A stretch of 64,000 bases of DNA from Aeromonas dhakensis (GCF_000820305.1 NZ_CDBH01000027.1:99422-163421); one strand, 5' to 3'. Shown: positions 32,967 to 41,392, counted from the stretch's first letter. Numbers and translations: made by a program. Notes: generated by a model from the sequence alone, not told the origin.

Positions 32967-34607
32967 TCACTCCCTTGCTCGCAGCAGCCAGGCGGCCGCC
33001 TGATAGGGGGCAAAGGTGGCGGTGGGCTGCCCCGGGTAGTTGTTCATCAGCAGGGTGGCACCGGCCTCCACCAGGTCAAGGTGTGGCATGACCAGGGGGC
33101 GCGCTGTGAGGTTGGCGAGCAGCAGCAGGGTATGCCGCTCCGCGCTGGCCGGATCCTGCCAGCGGCGGCGATAGCCGATGCGATCTGGGTCGTCCCCATC
33201 CAGCAGCTCGAAGTCGCCGTGGCGAATGACAGGGTGGGCCTTGCGCAGGGCGATGAGCTGGCGATAGCAGTGAAACGGCGAGTCGGGGCGGGCCAGCTGC
33301 TCGGCGGCGTTGATCTCGAGGTGATTGGTGTTGAGGGCAATCCAGGGGGTGGCTGTGCTGAAGCCCGCGCGGGGGCTGGCATCCCACTGCATCGGAGTGC
33401 GGGCGTTGTCGCGACCGATGGCATCGAGGCGGCGGGCGAGCTCGGCAGGGTCCAGCCCCGCCTGGCTGGCGCGGTAGTTGATCGCCTCCAGGTCGCGCAG
33501 CTCGTCCGGCTGCCAGTGACGGTTGGTCATGGCGAGCTCCTCCCCCTGATAGATGAAGGGTGTGCCCTGCATCAGGTGCAGCACCATGGCCCACAGTTTG
33601 GCGCTGGTTTCCCGCCATTTCGGGCTGTCGTCGCCAAAGCGGGAGACGGCGCGGGGCAGATCGTGGTTGCCGAGAAACAGGCTGTTCCAACCCCGCCCGT
33701 GCAGCTCCTGCTGGTAGCGGGCCATGGCCCGCTTGAAGGCGAGGGGGTCGAAGCGGGATGACCACTTGTCCTGCCCCAACCCCAGGTGCTCGAAGTTGAA
33801 CACCATGCTGAACTCGCTGCCGTCGGGGTTCGAATAGTTCTGCATATGGGCGAGGTCGGCCGACCAGGTCTCCCCCACCGTGATGATCCCCTTGCCGCCG
33901 AAGCTCTCGGCTTTGAGCTCGCGGATATAGTCGTGCAGGCGCGGGCCATTGCTCATGGCAAGCCGGTCCCAATCCTTGCTCACCATGTCGATCACATCGA
34001 AGCGAAACCCTTTTACTCCTTTGCCCAGCCAGAAGTGGATCACCGCCGCCATTTCGGCGCGCACCGCCGGGTTGTCCCAGTCCAGATCAGCCTGACTTGC
34101 GTCGAAGTTGTGCAGGTAGTAGCGATCCAGCGCCGGCACGTATTGCCAGCCGCTGCCGCCAAAGATCGAGGTGACGGGATGGGCGTCGATGAAGGCCTGA
34201 TCGCGAAACACGTAGTAGGCCTGATAGCGGGGGTCGCCTGCCAGCGCCTGCACAAACCACGCGTGCTCGGTGGAGGTGTGGTTGGCGACGATATCCATCA
34301 TGATGCCGATACCGTGGGCGGCCGCCTCGACTATCAGCTGCTCCATCTCGGCCAGGGTGCCGAAGGCGGGGTCGATGGCGCGGTAATCCGCCACGTCGTA
34401 GCCGTTGTCCCGCTTGGGGGAGCGATAGAGGGGGGTGAGCCACAGCATGTCGACCCCCAGGGTGGCCAGATAACCGAGCCGCTGACGAATGCCGTTGATG
34501 TCGCCCATGCCGTCGCCATCGCTGTCCTGAAAGCTCATGGGGTAGATTTGGTAGATGACGCAACTATCGAGGTCGATATCGGGTGTGTGGAGAGGTCGCG
34601 GGTTCAT
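32967..34607 (-). CDS. GH13 alpha-glucosidase (TreC / oligo-1,6-glucosidase type)
   Basis: A 546-residue cytoplasmic glycoside hydrolase family 13 enzyme. The start (VIYQIYPMSFQDSDGDGMGD, then INGIRQRLGYL) and conserved blocks are complete: DIVANHTS (103-112), GFRFDVIDMVSKDW with nucleophile Asp204, VGETW with acid Glu246, and NHDLPRAVSRFG with Asp316. The GYDVADYRAIDPAFGT block (69-84) is shared by trehalose-6-phosphate hydrolase and oligo-1,6-glucosidase. No treB or treR gene is adjacent, so trehalose 6-phosphate is not established as substrate; malto- or isomalto-oligosaccharides are equally possible. Confidence 0.88.
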   Translation of the reverse strand: MNPRPLHTPDIDLDSCVIYQIYPMSFQDSDGDGMGDINGIRQRLGYLATLGVDMLWLTPLYRSPKRDNGYDVADYRAIDPAFGTLAEMEQLIVEAAAHGIGIMMDIVANHTSTEHAWFVQALAGDPRYQAYYVFRDQAFIDAHPVTSIFGGSGWQYVPALDRYYLHNFDASQADLDWDNPAVRAEMAAVIHFWLGKGVKGFRFDVIDMVSKDWDRLAMSNGPRLHDYIRELKAESFGGKGIITVGETWSADLAHMQNYSNPDGSEFSMVFNFEHLGLGQDKWSSRFDPLAFKRAMARYQQELHGRGWNSLFLGNHDLPRAVSRFGDDSPKWRETSAKLWAMVLHLMQGTPFIYQGEELAMTNRHWQPDELRDLEAINYRASQAGLDPAELARRLDAIGRDNARTPMQWDASPRAGFSTATPWIALNTNHLEINAAEQLARPDSPFHCYRQLIALRKAHPVIRHGDFELLDGDDPDRIGYRRRWQDPASAERHTLLLLANLTARPLVMPHLDLVEAGATLLMNNYPGQPTATFAPYQAAAWLLRARE

Positions 34608-34738
34608 CAGCTGGGCCGGTTGGGGGAAGCGATGGTTTATCTTACGCAGATGAGCGGGAAGTCAACAGGGCAGTGAAAACCTTGAAAAGGGTTCCATTGG
34701 TGGCTGATTGTCAGAAGTGAGGGGCGGGTCACAACTGG

Positions 34739-34771
34739 GCCATCCCGAGCCATGGTTGTGGTCGGGATGGC
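34739..34771. repeat. 10-bp inverted repeat between the DUF1622 and alpha-glucosidase genes
   Basis: GCCATCCCGA (34739-34748) and TCGGGATGGC (34762-34771) are perfect inverted arms around a 13-base loop, downstream of the DUF1622 stop codon. No T tract follows on either strand. Confidence 0.6.
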
Positions 34772-34806
34772 AGGCACTTATTGCTGATGCAGTGCAAGGA
34801 AACGGG

Positions 34807-35208
34807 CTACTTGGCCGCCTTGGCCTGCTCGCTGCGCTGTTCCTGCTGGCGTTCTGCCTTGTCTTGCTGGCGTTCCGCTTGGGCTTCCAGCTCCTTGCCG
34901 AGGAAGTAGTTCAGGAAGGTGCGGATCACCGCGATGATGGCGAGGCGAATGAGCTCCTCCTTGCTTGGCGCCACCGTGGTGGCCAGGATGTCGGCGGCGA
35001 GCTGGAACTCCAGCGCCAGAATGAGCCAGCTGCCGAAACAGAGCCGGATACGCGGAAAGCCCGGTTCATGATCCCGCACCCGCGCCGCCAGCCAGAGGGT
35101 CTTGCCCAGCCCTATCACCACACAGGCGATGGAGATGATCTCCAGCAGCAGCTGGAACAGCTCGACCCCGTGCATCATGCCCTCTCGCAGGCTCGCTATC
35201 TCAAACAC
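34807..35208 (-). CDS. DUF1622 small membrane protein
   Basis: About 133 residues. Two or three hydrophobic segments (ELFQLLLEIISIACVVIGLG and SWLILALEFQLAADILAT) are followed by LIRLAIIAVIRTFLNYFLGK, the signature of DUF1622, then a charged Gln/Glu-rich coiled-coil tail rich in AERQQ repeats. I chose GTG 35208 because GGGAGG lies eight bases upstream; ATG 35178 would remove ten residues, and GTG 35217 is too close to the binding site. Function is unknown; family members are inner-membrane proteins. The tail length is unusual for such a small protein. Confidence 0.78.
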   Translation of the reverse strand: MFEIASLREGMMHGVELFQLLLEIISIACVVIGLGKTLWLAARVRDHEPGFPRIRLCFGSWLILALEFQLAADILATTVAPSKEELIRLAIIAVIRTFLNYFLGKELEAQAERQQDKAERQQEQRSEQAKAAK

Positions 35209-35275
35209 TCGGGTCACCTCCCTGATTCAAAAGAGGACACTATTAACACATCGCTCGGCAAAGGCCAAATCCGGC

Positions 35276-35593
35276 TCAGGCAAGCAGTTTGAATTCAATG
35301 ACATAGAGCGGCGGCAACTCGGGATAGATGGCGCGGATCACCGCTTTCAGTTCGGGGAGCGTCATGTTCTCCTGGCGGGCGTGCTCGTCGTTCAGATCCT
35401 CGAAGGCGACTGCCTTGACCGACAGCACCTCCATGGTGCCAAAGGGCTGGTGCTCCGGGTTGGTGAACAGCGCCAGGCGCTGGCCGGGCTGCCAGTTTGC
35501 CTCGCTCTCGTCGCGGATGGTGATGGTCTTGCGGCCGGCCTGGATGTCGGCGACAAAGCGGCTGAAGAAGGTGAACTCGGGATGGGTCGACAT
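35276..35593 (-). CDS. yqfB: N4-acetylcytidine amidohydrolase YqfB (ASCH domain)
   Basis: A 105-residue ASCH-domain protein. TFFSRFVADIQAGRKTITIR with DESEANW at residues 8-34 and ARQENMTLPELKAVIRAIYP at the C-terminal half match E. coli YqfB, which removes the acetyl group from N4-acetylcytidine; the catalytic Lys and Thr are in RKTITIRDES and Glu in EHARQENMT-type context. AGGAGA sits six to seven bases before the ATG at 35593. The frame is open further upstream but the binding site and homology fix this start. It follows the Crp-family gene by 43 bp on the same strand. Confidence 0.9.
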   Translation of the reverse strand: MSTHPEFTFFSRFVADIQAGRKTITIRDESEANWQPGQRLALFTNPEHQPFGTMEVLSVKAVAFEDLNDEHARQENMTLPELKAVIRAIYPELPPLYVIEFKLLA

Positions 35594-35636
35594 GGCACTC
35601 TCCTGACATGGTGAATCGAAATGGGGTGAATGGAAA

Positions 35637-36308
35637 TCAAAGGTCGAGATAGGCGCGCAGCCTGGCCAGATCGGCGATGACGGGGCCGTCGGGGCCGTCG
35701 GCGACGATGCCCTGTTCGATAAGCTCCTTGAGGGCGCGCCGGTAGACCCGCTCCGTGGTGCCAAAGCGTGCCGCCTCGTGGGACCGCTTGCGTGAGCCCA
35801 GCATGGGGGTGCGCTGGCGTTCGCGCCACAGCTCGAAGGCGATGTTGTAGGCGATGGGGTGCAGCAACCGGCTGGTGGTGATGTCCAGGGTATCCAGGTA
35901 GTCGCTGGCGAGCGCCGCGGCGAAGAAGAGGGTCAACTCGGGCTCGGCCAGCAGCCGTTTGGCCAGCTTGCCTGCGCAGATGACGATGGCGTCCAGCTCG
36001 GTCTCGGCCACCACGCTCCACTGCACCGGGGTAGCGCTGAAAAACTCCATCTCGCCGAAGATCTGGCGCTGGCACTCGATTTCGCCGAGCTGAAACAGCC
36101 GCCCGGAGTGCACAGCACTGTTGAGGGAGACCCGGCCCTGCTCCACCAGATAGAGGTGCTCACACTGCTCCCCCTGGCGCATGATGGGCTCGCCCGGCAG
36201 GTAGCGGCGCGAATAGAGGGTGCAGGCCGCCAGCGCCGTGGCGAAGCGCGGCTCGAGGGCGGCAAGCTCGGCGTGAAAGCGGCCGAGGGGATAGGGTTGT
36301 TGCTGCAT
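35637..36308 (-). CDS. Crp/Fnr-superfamily transcriptional regulator (YeiL-like)
   Basis: A 223-residue protein with an N-terminal cyclic-nucleotide-binding-type domain (YLPGEPIMRQGEQCEHLYLV, then IFGEMEFFS, residues 35-100) and a C-terminal winged helix (EAARFGTTERVYRRALKELI, then EQGIVADG). Size and layout resemble E. coli YeiL. It lies 128 bp after the nucleoside phosphorylase gene and 43 bp ahead of yqfB, all on the same strand, so it may control or belong to the nucleoside gene group. No Fe-S cysteine set like that of FNR is present. The effector is unknown; the start at 36308 is the first ATG before the sensor domain. Confidence 0.82.
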   Translation of the reverse strand: MQQQPYPLGRFHAELAALEPRFATALAACTLYSRRYLPGEPIMRQGEQCEHLYLVEQGRVSLNSAVHSGRLFQLGEIECQRQIFGEMEFFSATPVQWSVVAETELDAIVICAGKLAKRLLAEPELTLFFAAALASDYLDTLDITTSRLLHPIAYNIAFELWRERQRTPMLGSRKRSHEAARFGTTERVYRRALKELIEQGIVADGPDGPVIADLARLRAYLDL

Positions 36309-36436
36309 GGAGAAGGCCCTGCTTGACGAGGGCCATGAGGCTAGCAAGGGCGGGGGCGGGATGCCAGCGCTGGCGCCCTCGAATGTGCCGGGCTTAACGT
36401 TTTGCCGGAGCCGCAACGGGCCCCGGCAGACCCGCT

Positions 36437-37162
36437 CTATTGCGTCAGGGCGTGGAGGGCGGCGGCGATGGCCAGCCGCTCGCCGGTCATCATGGCGGCC
36501 TCGCTGGCGGCGTAGTCGCTCACCCCCTCCTGCACATCCTGCTCGAAGGCCACCACGTTGCAGAGCACGGCGGCCACCCGCACCTTGCGCAGGCGCCCTA
36601 CGGCGAGCAGGGAGGCGCTCTCCATGTCCGCCCCGAGCACCCCGCGGGCGTGCCAGTAGCGACACACCTCCTGCTCGTCATCCCGGTAGAAGCTGTCGTG
36701 GGAGCGCACCAGACCGTGCCAGTGAGGCTGGCCGCTGGCGTCGAGATGGGCGAGCAGGGCGGCCTGCAGGCGGATGTCGGCGCAGGCGGGGTACTCGGGC
36801 GGCAGGTAGGCCTGCGAGGCGCCTTCGCTGCGCACCGCTCCCTCCACCACGATGAGATCCCCCAGCGCGATCTCATGTTGCAGGGCGCCGGCGGAGCCGA
36901 CCCGGATGAGGGCGCGGGCGCCCGCCTGCACCAGCTCCTCCAGCGCGATGACGGCGGAGGCGCCGCCGATACCGGTGCTGCACACCGTAATGGGTAGCCC
37001 CTGATAGCGGCCGTTGATCAGGCGAAATTCCCGGTGCTGGCCCAGCACGTCACACTCATCGAGCTGGCTGGCGATGCGGTCGACCCGGGCCGGGTCGCCG
37101 CACAGCACCACCCGTTCGGCGATCTGATCCGGGCGGCATTGCAGATGGGGTAGCAGGCTCAT
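36437..37162 (-). CDS. Nucleoside phosphorylase (uridine phosphorylase-like), coupled to pnuC
   Basis: A 241-residue PNP/UDP-superfamily enzyme that splits nucleosides with phosphate. Motifs include VVLCGDPARVDRIASQLDE (phosphate binding), STGIGGASAVIALEELVQAG, LIRVGSAGALQ and ADMESASLLAVGRL with the ribose-contacting Met-Glu. Its start overlaps the pnuC stop as ATGA, so the two are translationally coupled. That suggests a substrate connected with nicotinamide riboside salvage, though uridine or other nucleosides cannot be excluded. It is shorter than standard Udp by some ten residues. Confidence 0.85.
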   Translation of the reverse strand: MSLLPHLQCRPDQIAERVVLCGDPARVDRIASQLDECDVLGQHREFRLINGRYQGLPITVCSTGIGGASAVIALEELVQAGARALIRVGSAGALQHEIALGDLIVVEGAVRSEGASQAYLPPEYPACADIRLQAALLAHLDASGQPHWHGLVRSHDSFYRDDEQEVCRYWHARGVLGADMESASLLAVGRLRKVRVAAVLCNVVAFEQDVQEGVSDYAASEAAMMTGERLAIAAALHALTQ

Positions 37163-37881
37163 GCGATCACTTCCTGTTGCGGACGTTTGGCGCTGACCAT
37201 CCACAGGCGAGTGCCGTTGGCGGCGATGAACAGCAGGATCAGGTACTCAAGGGACATGGCATAGACCCCCTGGGCAGCGTAGACGCCGATGCTGATGATG
37301 TTGATGACCACCCAGAGGATCCAGTTCTCCACGTACTTGCGGGTCATCAGGATCTGGGCCACCACGGAGAGCACCGTCATGCTGGCATCCCAGAAGGGGA
37401 AGGCATCGGGGGAGGGCTCGGGCGTGGCGAGGTTGGCGCCAAACAGGTTGAGCAGGGCGACCGAGGTGCGTGCCAGGGCGGCGAAGACCGGGTCGATATA
37501 GAGGGTCAGCAGGGCGATGGCCAGCACGCTCACGGCGGCGGTGGCGACGAGCTTGGACTTGCTGAGCCAGCGGATCTGCAGGGTGTCCCCCTGGGCATTG
37601 GCCGGCCGGGTCCAGGCGTACCAGCCATAGAGGTTGGCGCAGAAGAAGAACAGCTGCAGCAGCAACAGACCGTAGAGCTGGATCTGGAAGAAGATGATGG
37701 CGAACAGGCTGACGTTGATGAGCCCGAACAGGTAGTTGATGGTCTTCTCCTGGCTGGCGCACCAGATGCAGGCCAGTCCGAACAGGGTGCCGACGGCTTC
37801 GATCCACGACATGGCGTAGCCACCGCCCAGCGGTATGGTCACCAGGGTGTGATTGATGCTGAACCACTCGAATATGCTCAT
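37159..37881 (-). CDS. pnuC: Nicotinamide riboside transporter PnuC
   Basis: A 240-residue inner-membrane transporter with about seven helices. SWIEAVGTLFGLACIWCASQ, EKTINYLFGLINVSLFAIIF and FQIQLYGLLLLQLFFFCANL with YGWYAW, plus the late LMTRKYVENWILWVVINIIS, follow E. coli PnuC closely. It takes up nicotinamide riboside for NAD synthesis. Of two nearby ATGs I prefer 37881 because AAGGA is seven bases ahead; 37887 would be only one base from it. It overlaps the nucleoside phosphorylase gene by four bases. A GGAC-TTTT-GTCC palindrome lies upstream. Confidence 0.93.
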   Translation of the reverse strand: MSIFEWFSINHTLVTIPLGGGYAMSWIEAVGTLFGLACIWCASQEKTINYLFGLINVSLFAIIFFQIQLYGLLLLQLFFFCANLYGWYAWTRPANAQGDTLQIRWLSKSKLVATAAVSVLAIALLTLYIDPVFAALARTSVALLNLFGANLATPEPSPDAFPFWDASMTVLSVVAQILMTRKYVENWILWVVINIISIGVYAAQGVYAMSLEYLILLFIAANGTRLWMVSAKRPQQEVIA

Positions 37882-37920
37882 TTTCATTTCCTTGGAAAAT
37901 AGGGGGGCGTGAACCGGGCC

Positions 37921-37962
37921 TATTCTAGGGGCGGCATGGGGGTCTTTGCAGGACTTTTGTCC
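37921..37962 (-). promoter_or_regulatory. pnuC promoter region with a GGAC/GTCC inverted repeat
   Basis: On the reverse strand TGCAAA and TAGAAT are 17 bp apart, a modest promoter. Just upstream is the 12-bp inverted repeat GGACTTTTGTCC (37951-37962), placed as an activator or operator site could be; a further GGACAAA half-site lies near 37990. The regulator is not identified. Confidence 0.4.
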
Positions 37963-38145
37963 GTGCAGGGCCGAGCCACCTCAAAGAATGGACAAACCGC
38001 AAGCAACTTTAGGCCCCCGATGACACCCTGATATGCGATGATGCCCTGCCCTTTATTGACATGTCACAAAATGGGGATGAATGGGCTGTGGTCTGATGGA
38101 ATCCCCCCGCTGCGGTCGGGGTGGTGTTGAACGAAAGGAGCGAGC

Positions 38146-39978
38146 GTGAATTCCGAGCTGGTCTGGGTCCTCTGCATGCTGGTGGGCGCCATTTATCTGT
38201 TTGTGAGCAACAGGGTCCGCATGGACGTGGTTGCCTTGCTGATCATCATACTGTTCGTGCTGAGCGGCACCCTGACCCTGCCACAGGCGCTGGCGGGGTT
38301 CAGCGATCCCAACGTCATCCTGATCGCCGCCCTGTTCGTGGTGGGGGAGGGGCTGGTGCGCACCGGCATCGCCTATCAGGTGGGGGACGCACTGGTGAAG
38401 GTAGCCGGCAGCAGCGAGACCCGATTGCTGGTGCTGCTGATGGTGGCGGTCGCCCTGCTGGGGGCCGTGATGAGCAGCACAGGGGTGGTGGCCATCTTCA
38501 TCCCTGTGGTGCTGAGCGTGGCGAACCGGATGGGGATCCCGGCCGGCCGGCTGATGATGCCGCTAGGCTTTGCCGGCCTCATCAGCGGCATGATGACCTT
38601 GGTGGCGACGCCGCCCAACATGGTGGTCAACAGCGAGTTGATGCGCCACGACATCCACGGCTTCGGCTTCTTCGGTTTCACCCCCATGGGGGTCATCATC
38701 CTGGGAATGGGGATCCTCTACATGCTGCTGATGCGCACCTCTCTGGTACGTAGCGAGGAGGAGGGCAAGCACAAGCAGAGCGGACGCAGCACCATGCGCG
38801 ATCTCATTCGCGACTATCGGCTGGCCGGGCGGGCGCGCCGGCTGGCATTGCGGCCTGACTCTCCCCTGATCGGCCAGACCCTGGACGAGCTGCAACTGCG
38901 GGCCCGCTACGGGGCCAACGTCATCGGGGTGGAGCGCTGGCGCAAGTTTCGGCGGGTGATGGTCACCGTCTCCGGCGTCACCGAGTTCCAGGCCAAGGAC
39001 GTGCTGCTCATCGACATGTCCGACCCCGATGCGGACGTGCGGGAGTTCTGCAGCGAGGCGCGGCTCGAACCCATGATCCTGCGCGGGGAGTATTTTTCCG
39101 ATCAGGCGCGGGAGGTGGGCATGGCGGAGGTGTCGCTCATCCCCGAATCCCGTCTGCTCGGCAAGAGCATCCGCGAGGTGGCGTTTCGCTCCCACTACGG
39201 CCTCAACGTGGTGGGGATCCGCCGCGCCGGCGAGGCGCTTGGCGGCAAGCTGGTGGACGAGGCGCTGCAGATGGGGGATACCCTGCTGGTGGTGGGCAAC
39301 TGGAGCCTGATCCGCCTGCTGCAGACCCACAGCCGTGACTTCCTCTTGCTGGGGCTGCCGGCCGAAGTGGACGAGATGGCGCCGGCCCGCAGTCAGGCCA
39401 TTCACGCCCTGATCGCGCTCGGGGTCATGATAGTGCTGATGGTGACCGATCCCGTGCCCAACGTCATCGCGGCGCTGATCGCCTGCCTGCTGATGGGCAA
39501 GTTTCGCTGCATCGACATGGAGAGCGCCTACAAGTCCATCCACTGGCCGACCCTGATCCTCATCGTCGGCATGCTGCCCTTTGCGCTCGCGCTGCAAAAG
39601 ACCGGCGGGGTGGATCTCATCGTCGGCGCGCTGATCTCGGCGGTGGGGGAGATGGGGCCGCGGGTGATGCTGGCCAGTCTGTTCGCCCTGTGCGCCATCA
39701 TCGGGCTGTTCATCTCCAACACCGCGACGGCGGTACTGATGGCCCCGATCGCGCTCGGCACGGCCCAGCAGATGGGGGTCTCGCCCTATCCGTTTGCCAT
39801 GACCATCGCCATCGCCGCCTCGGCGGCCTTCATGACGCCGGTCTCCTCGCCGGTCAACACCCTGGTGCTGGGCCCTGGCAACTACAAGTTCGTGGATTTC
39901 GTGCGCATCGGCGTGCCCTTCACGGCGCTGGTGATGGTGGTGAGCGTCATCGCCATCCCCTGGTTCTTCCCGTTCTGA
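38146..39978 (+). CDS. yfbS: SLC13-type transporter with two RCK_C domains, YfbS
   Basis: A 610-residue protein, exactly the length of E. coli YfbS and alike throughout. N-terminal helices ([36 protein letters not shown]) are followed by a cytoplasmic middle part (about 220-410) with two TrkA-C/RCK_C domains ([40 protein letters not shown]) and C-terminal helices with [16 protein letters not shown]. It starts at GTG 38146, five bases after GGAG. DASS-family members move sulfate or dicarboxylates; the YfbS substrate is not established. Confidence 0.9.
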   Translation: MNSELVWVLCMLVGAIYLFVSNRVRMDVVALLIIILFVLSGTLTLPQALAGFSDPNVILIAALFVVGEGLVRTGIAYQVGDALVKVAGSSETRLLVLLMVAVALLGAVMSSTGVVAIFIPVVLSVANRMGIPAGRLMMPLGFAGLISGMMTLVATPPNMVVNSELMRHDIHGFGFFGFTPMGVIILGMGILYMLLMRTSLVRSEEEGKHKQSGRSTMRDLIRDYRLAGRARRLALRPDSPLIGQTLDELQLRARYGANVIGVERWRKFRRVMVTVSGVTEFQAKDVLLIDMSDPDADVREFCSEARLEPMILRGEYFSDQAREVGMAEVSLIPESRLLGKSIREVAFRSHYGLNVVGIRRAGEALGGKLVDEALQMGDTLLVVGNWSLIRLLQTHSRDFLLLGLPAEVDEMAPARSQAIHALIALGVMIVLMVTDPVPNVIAALIACLLMGKFRCIDMESAYKSIHWPTLILIVGMLPFALALQKTGGVDLIVGALISAVGEMGPRVMLASLFALCAIIGLFISNTATAVLMAPIALGTAQQMGVSPYPFAMTIAIAASAAFMTPVSSPVNTLVLGPGNYKFVDFVRIGVPFTALVMVVSVIAIPWFFPF

Positions 39979-39993
39979 CGGCACATATGACAT

Positions 39994-40018
39994 GGCGGCC
40001 TGCGGGCCGCCTTTTTAT
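39994..40018 (+). terminator. Terminator after yfbS
   Basis: GGCGGCC (39994-40000) pairs with GGCCGCC (40005-40011) and runs into TTTTTATT. Confidence 0.9.
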
Positions 40019-40179
40019 TGCCCGCAGTAATCTGACATGCAAAGGACGGCATAAAGCGAAAGCCGGGCATGAGCGCCGTCGCAGAGGAGAGCACAAGGCC
40101 CAGCCGTTGATACATGGGAGGGGTTGCAGACGTGCGATGGCATGGAGAGGGGAAGAGAAAAGTGGCAAACGCCGGATAC

Positions 40180-40201
40180 AAAAAAACCAGCCTGGGCTGG
40201 T
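40180..40201 (-). terminator. Terminator of the tRNA operon
   Basis: On the reverse strand ACCAGCC and GGCTGGT pair around two bases, then a run of seven T. It lies 21 bp past the tRNA-Leu 3' end. Confidence 0.9.
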
Positions 40202-40221
40202 CTGTTTGGTACTGCTTTCGA

Positions 40222-40305
40222 TGGTGCGGAAGGAGAGACTCGAACTCTCACGCCTAGGGCGCCAGAACCTAAATCTGGTGCGTCTACCAATTTCGCCACT
40301 TCCGC
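40222..40305 (-). tRNA. tRNA-Leu (anticodon TAG)
   Basis: Cloverleaf with acceptor GCGGAAG/CTTCCGC, anticodon arm CCAGA-TTTAGGT-TCTGG, long variable arm as in leucine tRNAs, T-loop GTTCGAG and encoded CCA. It is the last gene of the leftward tRNA operon and resembles E. coli leuW. Confidence 0.96.
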
Positions 40306-40313
40306 AAGAGTAA

Positions 40314-40390
40314 TGGTGGCTATGACGGGATTCGAACCTGTGACCCCCGCATTATGAGTGCGATGCTCTAACCAACTGAGCTACATAGCC
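40314..40390 (-). tRNA. tRNA-Met, elongator (anticodon CAT), copy 1
   Basis: GGCTATG/CATAGCC acceptor, D-arm AGCTCAGTTGGTTAGAGC, anticodon arm CGCAC-TCATAAT-GCG, encoded CCA. The sequence is the elongator type (like E. coli metT/metU), not initiator. Confidence 0.96.
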
Positions 40391-40426
40391 GTCTTGTGCA
40401 CGACTTTCGTCGAATACAAGTAAAAA

Positions 40427-40501
40427 TGGCTGGGGTACTAGGATTCGAACCTAGGGATGGCGAGATCAAAACCCGCTGCCTTACCGCTTGGCGATACCCC
40501 A
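40427..40501 (-). tRNA. tRNA-Gln (anticodon TTG), copy 1
   Basis: TGGGGTA/TACCCCA acceptor, D-arm GCCAAGCGGTAAGGC, anticodon loop TTTTGAT, T-arm CCTAGGTTCGAATCCTAG and encoded CCA; 75 nt as in E. coli glnU. Confidence 0.96.
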
Positions 40502-40546
40502 ACAGTGTTCTTTGCAATCAGATGATTGAAGGAACGTTTTTCAAAA

Positions 40547-40623
40547 TGGTGGCTATGACGGGATTCGAACCTGTGACCCCCGCATTATGAGTGCGATGCT
40601 CTAACCAACTGAGCTACATAGCC
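40547..40623 (-). tRNA. tRNA-Met, elongator (anticodon CAT), copy 2
   Basis: Identical to copy 1 over its whole length. The spacer to the neighbouring tRNA-Gln is also nearly the same as for copy 1, which shows that a Met-Gln unit was duplicated. Confidence 0.96.
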
Positions 40624-40659
40624 GTCTTGTGTACGACTCGCGTCGCATACAAGTAAAAA

Positions 40660-40734
40660 TGGCTGGGGTACTAGGATTCGAACCTAGGGATGGCGAGATC
40701 AAAACCCGCTGCCTTACCGCTTGGCGATACCCCA
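40660..40734 (-). tRNA. tRNA-Gln (anticodon TTG), copy 2
   Basis: Same 75-nt sequence as copy 1, with encoded CCA. Confidence 0.96.
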
Positions 40735-40776
40735 ACAGCAATGTCTGACAGAGACTATCAAACATCTTTTTAAGAA

Positions 40777-40851
40777 TGGCTGGGGTACTAGGATTCGAAC
40801 CTAGGGATGGCGAGATCAAAACCCGCTGCCTTACCGCTTGGCGATACCCCA
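40777..40851 (-). tRNA. tRNA-Gln (anticodon TTG), copy 3
   Basis: Same 75-nt sequence as the other copies. The spacer on its upstream side (40852-40892) is a near copy of that between copies 2 and 3. Confidence 0.96.
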
Positions 40852-40892
40852 ACAGCAATGTCTGACAGAGTCTATCAAACATCTTTTAACAA

Positions 40893-40980
40893 TGGCCGGG
40901 ATACCAGGATTTAAACCTGGGCACATTGACGAGCTCAACACTCATCACTGCTTCCCTTGACCTGTCACCGACACCTTAGT
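40893..40980 (-). pseudogene. Decayed tRNA-Gln-like gene within the tRNA operon
   Basis: Reverse strand. The 3' half is still tRNA-like: T-arm CCAGG-TTTAAAT-CCTGG, then TATCCCGG and CCA, and an anticodon arm ATGAG-TGTTGAG-CTCGT that keeps TTG at the anticodon place. But base 33 is G not T, the T-loop has lost the CG of TTCGAAT, and no 5' acceptor strand matching TATCCCG is found. The spacing repeats that of the neighbouring tRNA-Gln copies, so this is most likely a degenerated tandem copy. Confidence 0.65.
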
Positions 40981-40997
40981 GCCGACAACTGAAATAA

Positions 40998-41072
40998 TGG
41001 CTGGGGTACTAGGATTCGAACCTAGGGATGGCGAGATCAAAACCCGCTGCCTTACCGCTTGGCGATACCCCA
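40998..41072 (-). tRNA. tRNA-Gln (anticodon TTG), copy 4
   Basis: Same 75-nt sequence as copies 1-3, with encoded CCA. Confidence 0.96.
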
Positions 41073-41080
41073 ACTAGAGA

Positions 41081-41157
41081 TGGTGGCTATGACGGGATTC
41101 GAACCTGTGACCCCCGCATTATGAGTGCGATGCTCTAACCAACTGAGCTACATAGCC
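41081..41157 (-). tRNA. tRNA-Met, elongator (anticodon CAT), copy 3
   Basis: Identical to the other two Met copies; first gene of the operon, eight bp from tRNA-Gln copy 4. Confidence 0.96.
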
Positions 41158-41202
41158 AACCTTGCTTCCAGCGCCTCGTTGCCTCGTCACTGTGCGGGCC
41201 GA

Positions 41203-41231
41203 ATTATGCGTATCTGGCTCTGGGGCGTCAA
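41203..41231 (-). promoter_or_regulatory. Promoter of the Met-Gln-Leu tRNA operon
   Basis: Reverse strand TTGACG (41231-41226) and CATAAT (41208-41203), 17 bp apart, followed by a G/C-rich discriminator GGCCCGC typical of stringently controlled stable-RNA promoters. An A/T-rich tract lies upstream. Confidence 0.85.
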
Positions 41232-41354
41232 CCCTTTTTTTGTCTGAAAAAACGAATTTGAGTGCGTTTGGCGAGTTATTGGTCGCTGTCGCGCAAAAGC
41301 CCAACAATCTGGTTTTTTTTACGACATATCCAGCAGATAGGTGCTTGGGCCAGA

Positions 41355-41385
41355 TAAAAAAAGAGGCCAGCAAATGCTGGCCTCT
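41355..41385 (-). terminator. Terminator after ychF
   Basis: Reverse strand AGAGGCCAGCA and TGCTGGCCTCT form an 11-bp stem with a two-base loop, then TTTTTTT. Confidence 0.95.
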
Positions 41386-41392
41386 CATGGGA

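Noticed and set aside
37882..38000. NAD-type riboswitch ahead of pnuC
   Set aside because: The leader from promoter to start is only about 35-40 nt and shows no such fold; only a short DNA palindrome is seen.
40427..41072. Regularly spaced near-identical units resembling a CRISPR array
   Set aside because: The repeats fold as tRNA-Gln and tRNA-Met genes with encoded CCA; no cas genes in the window.
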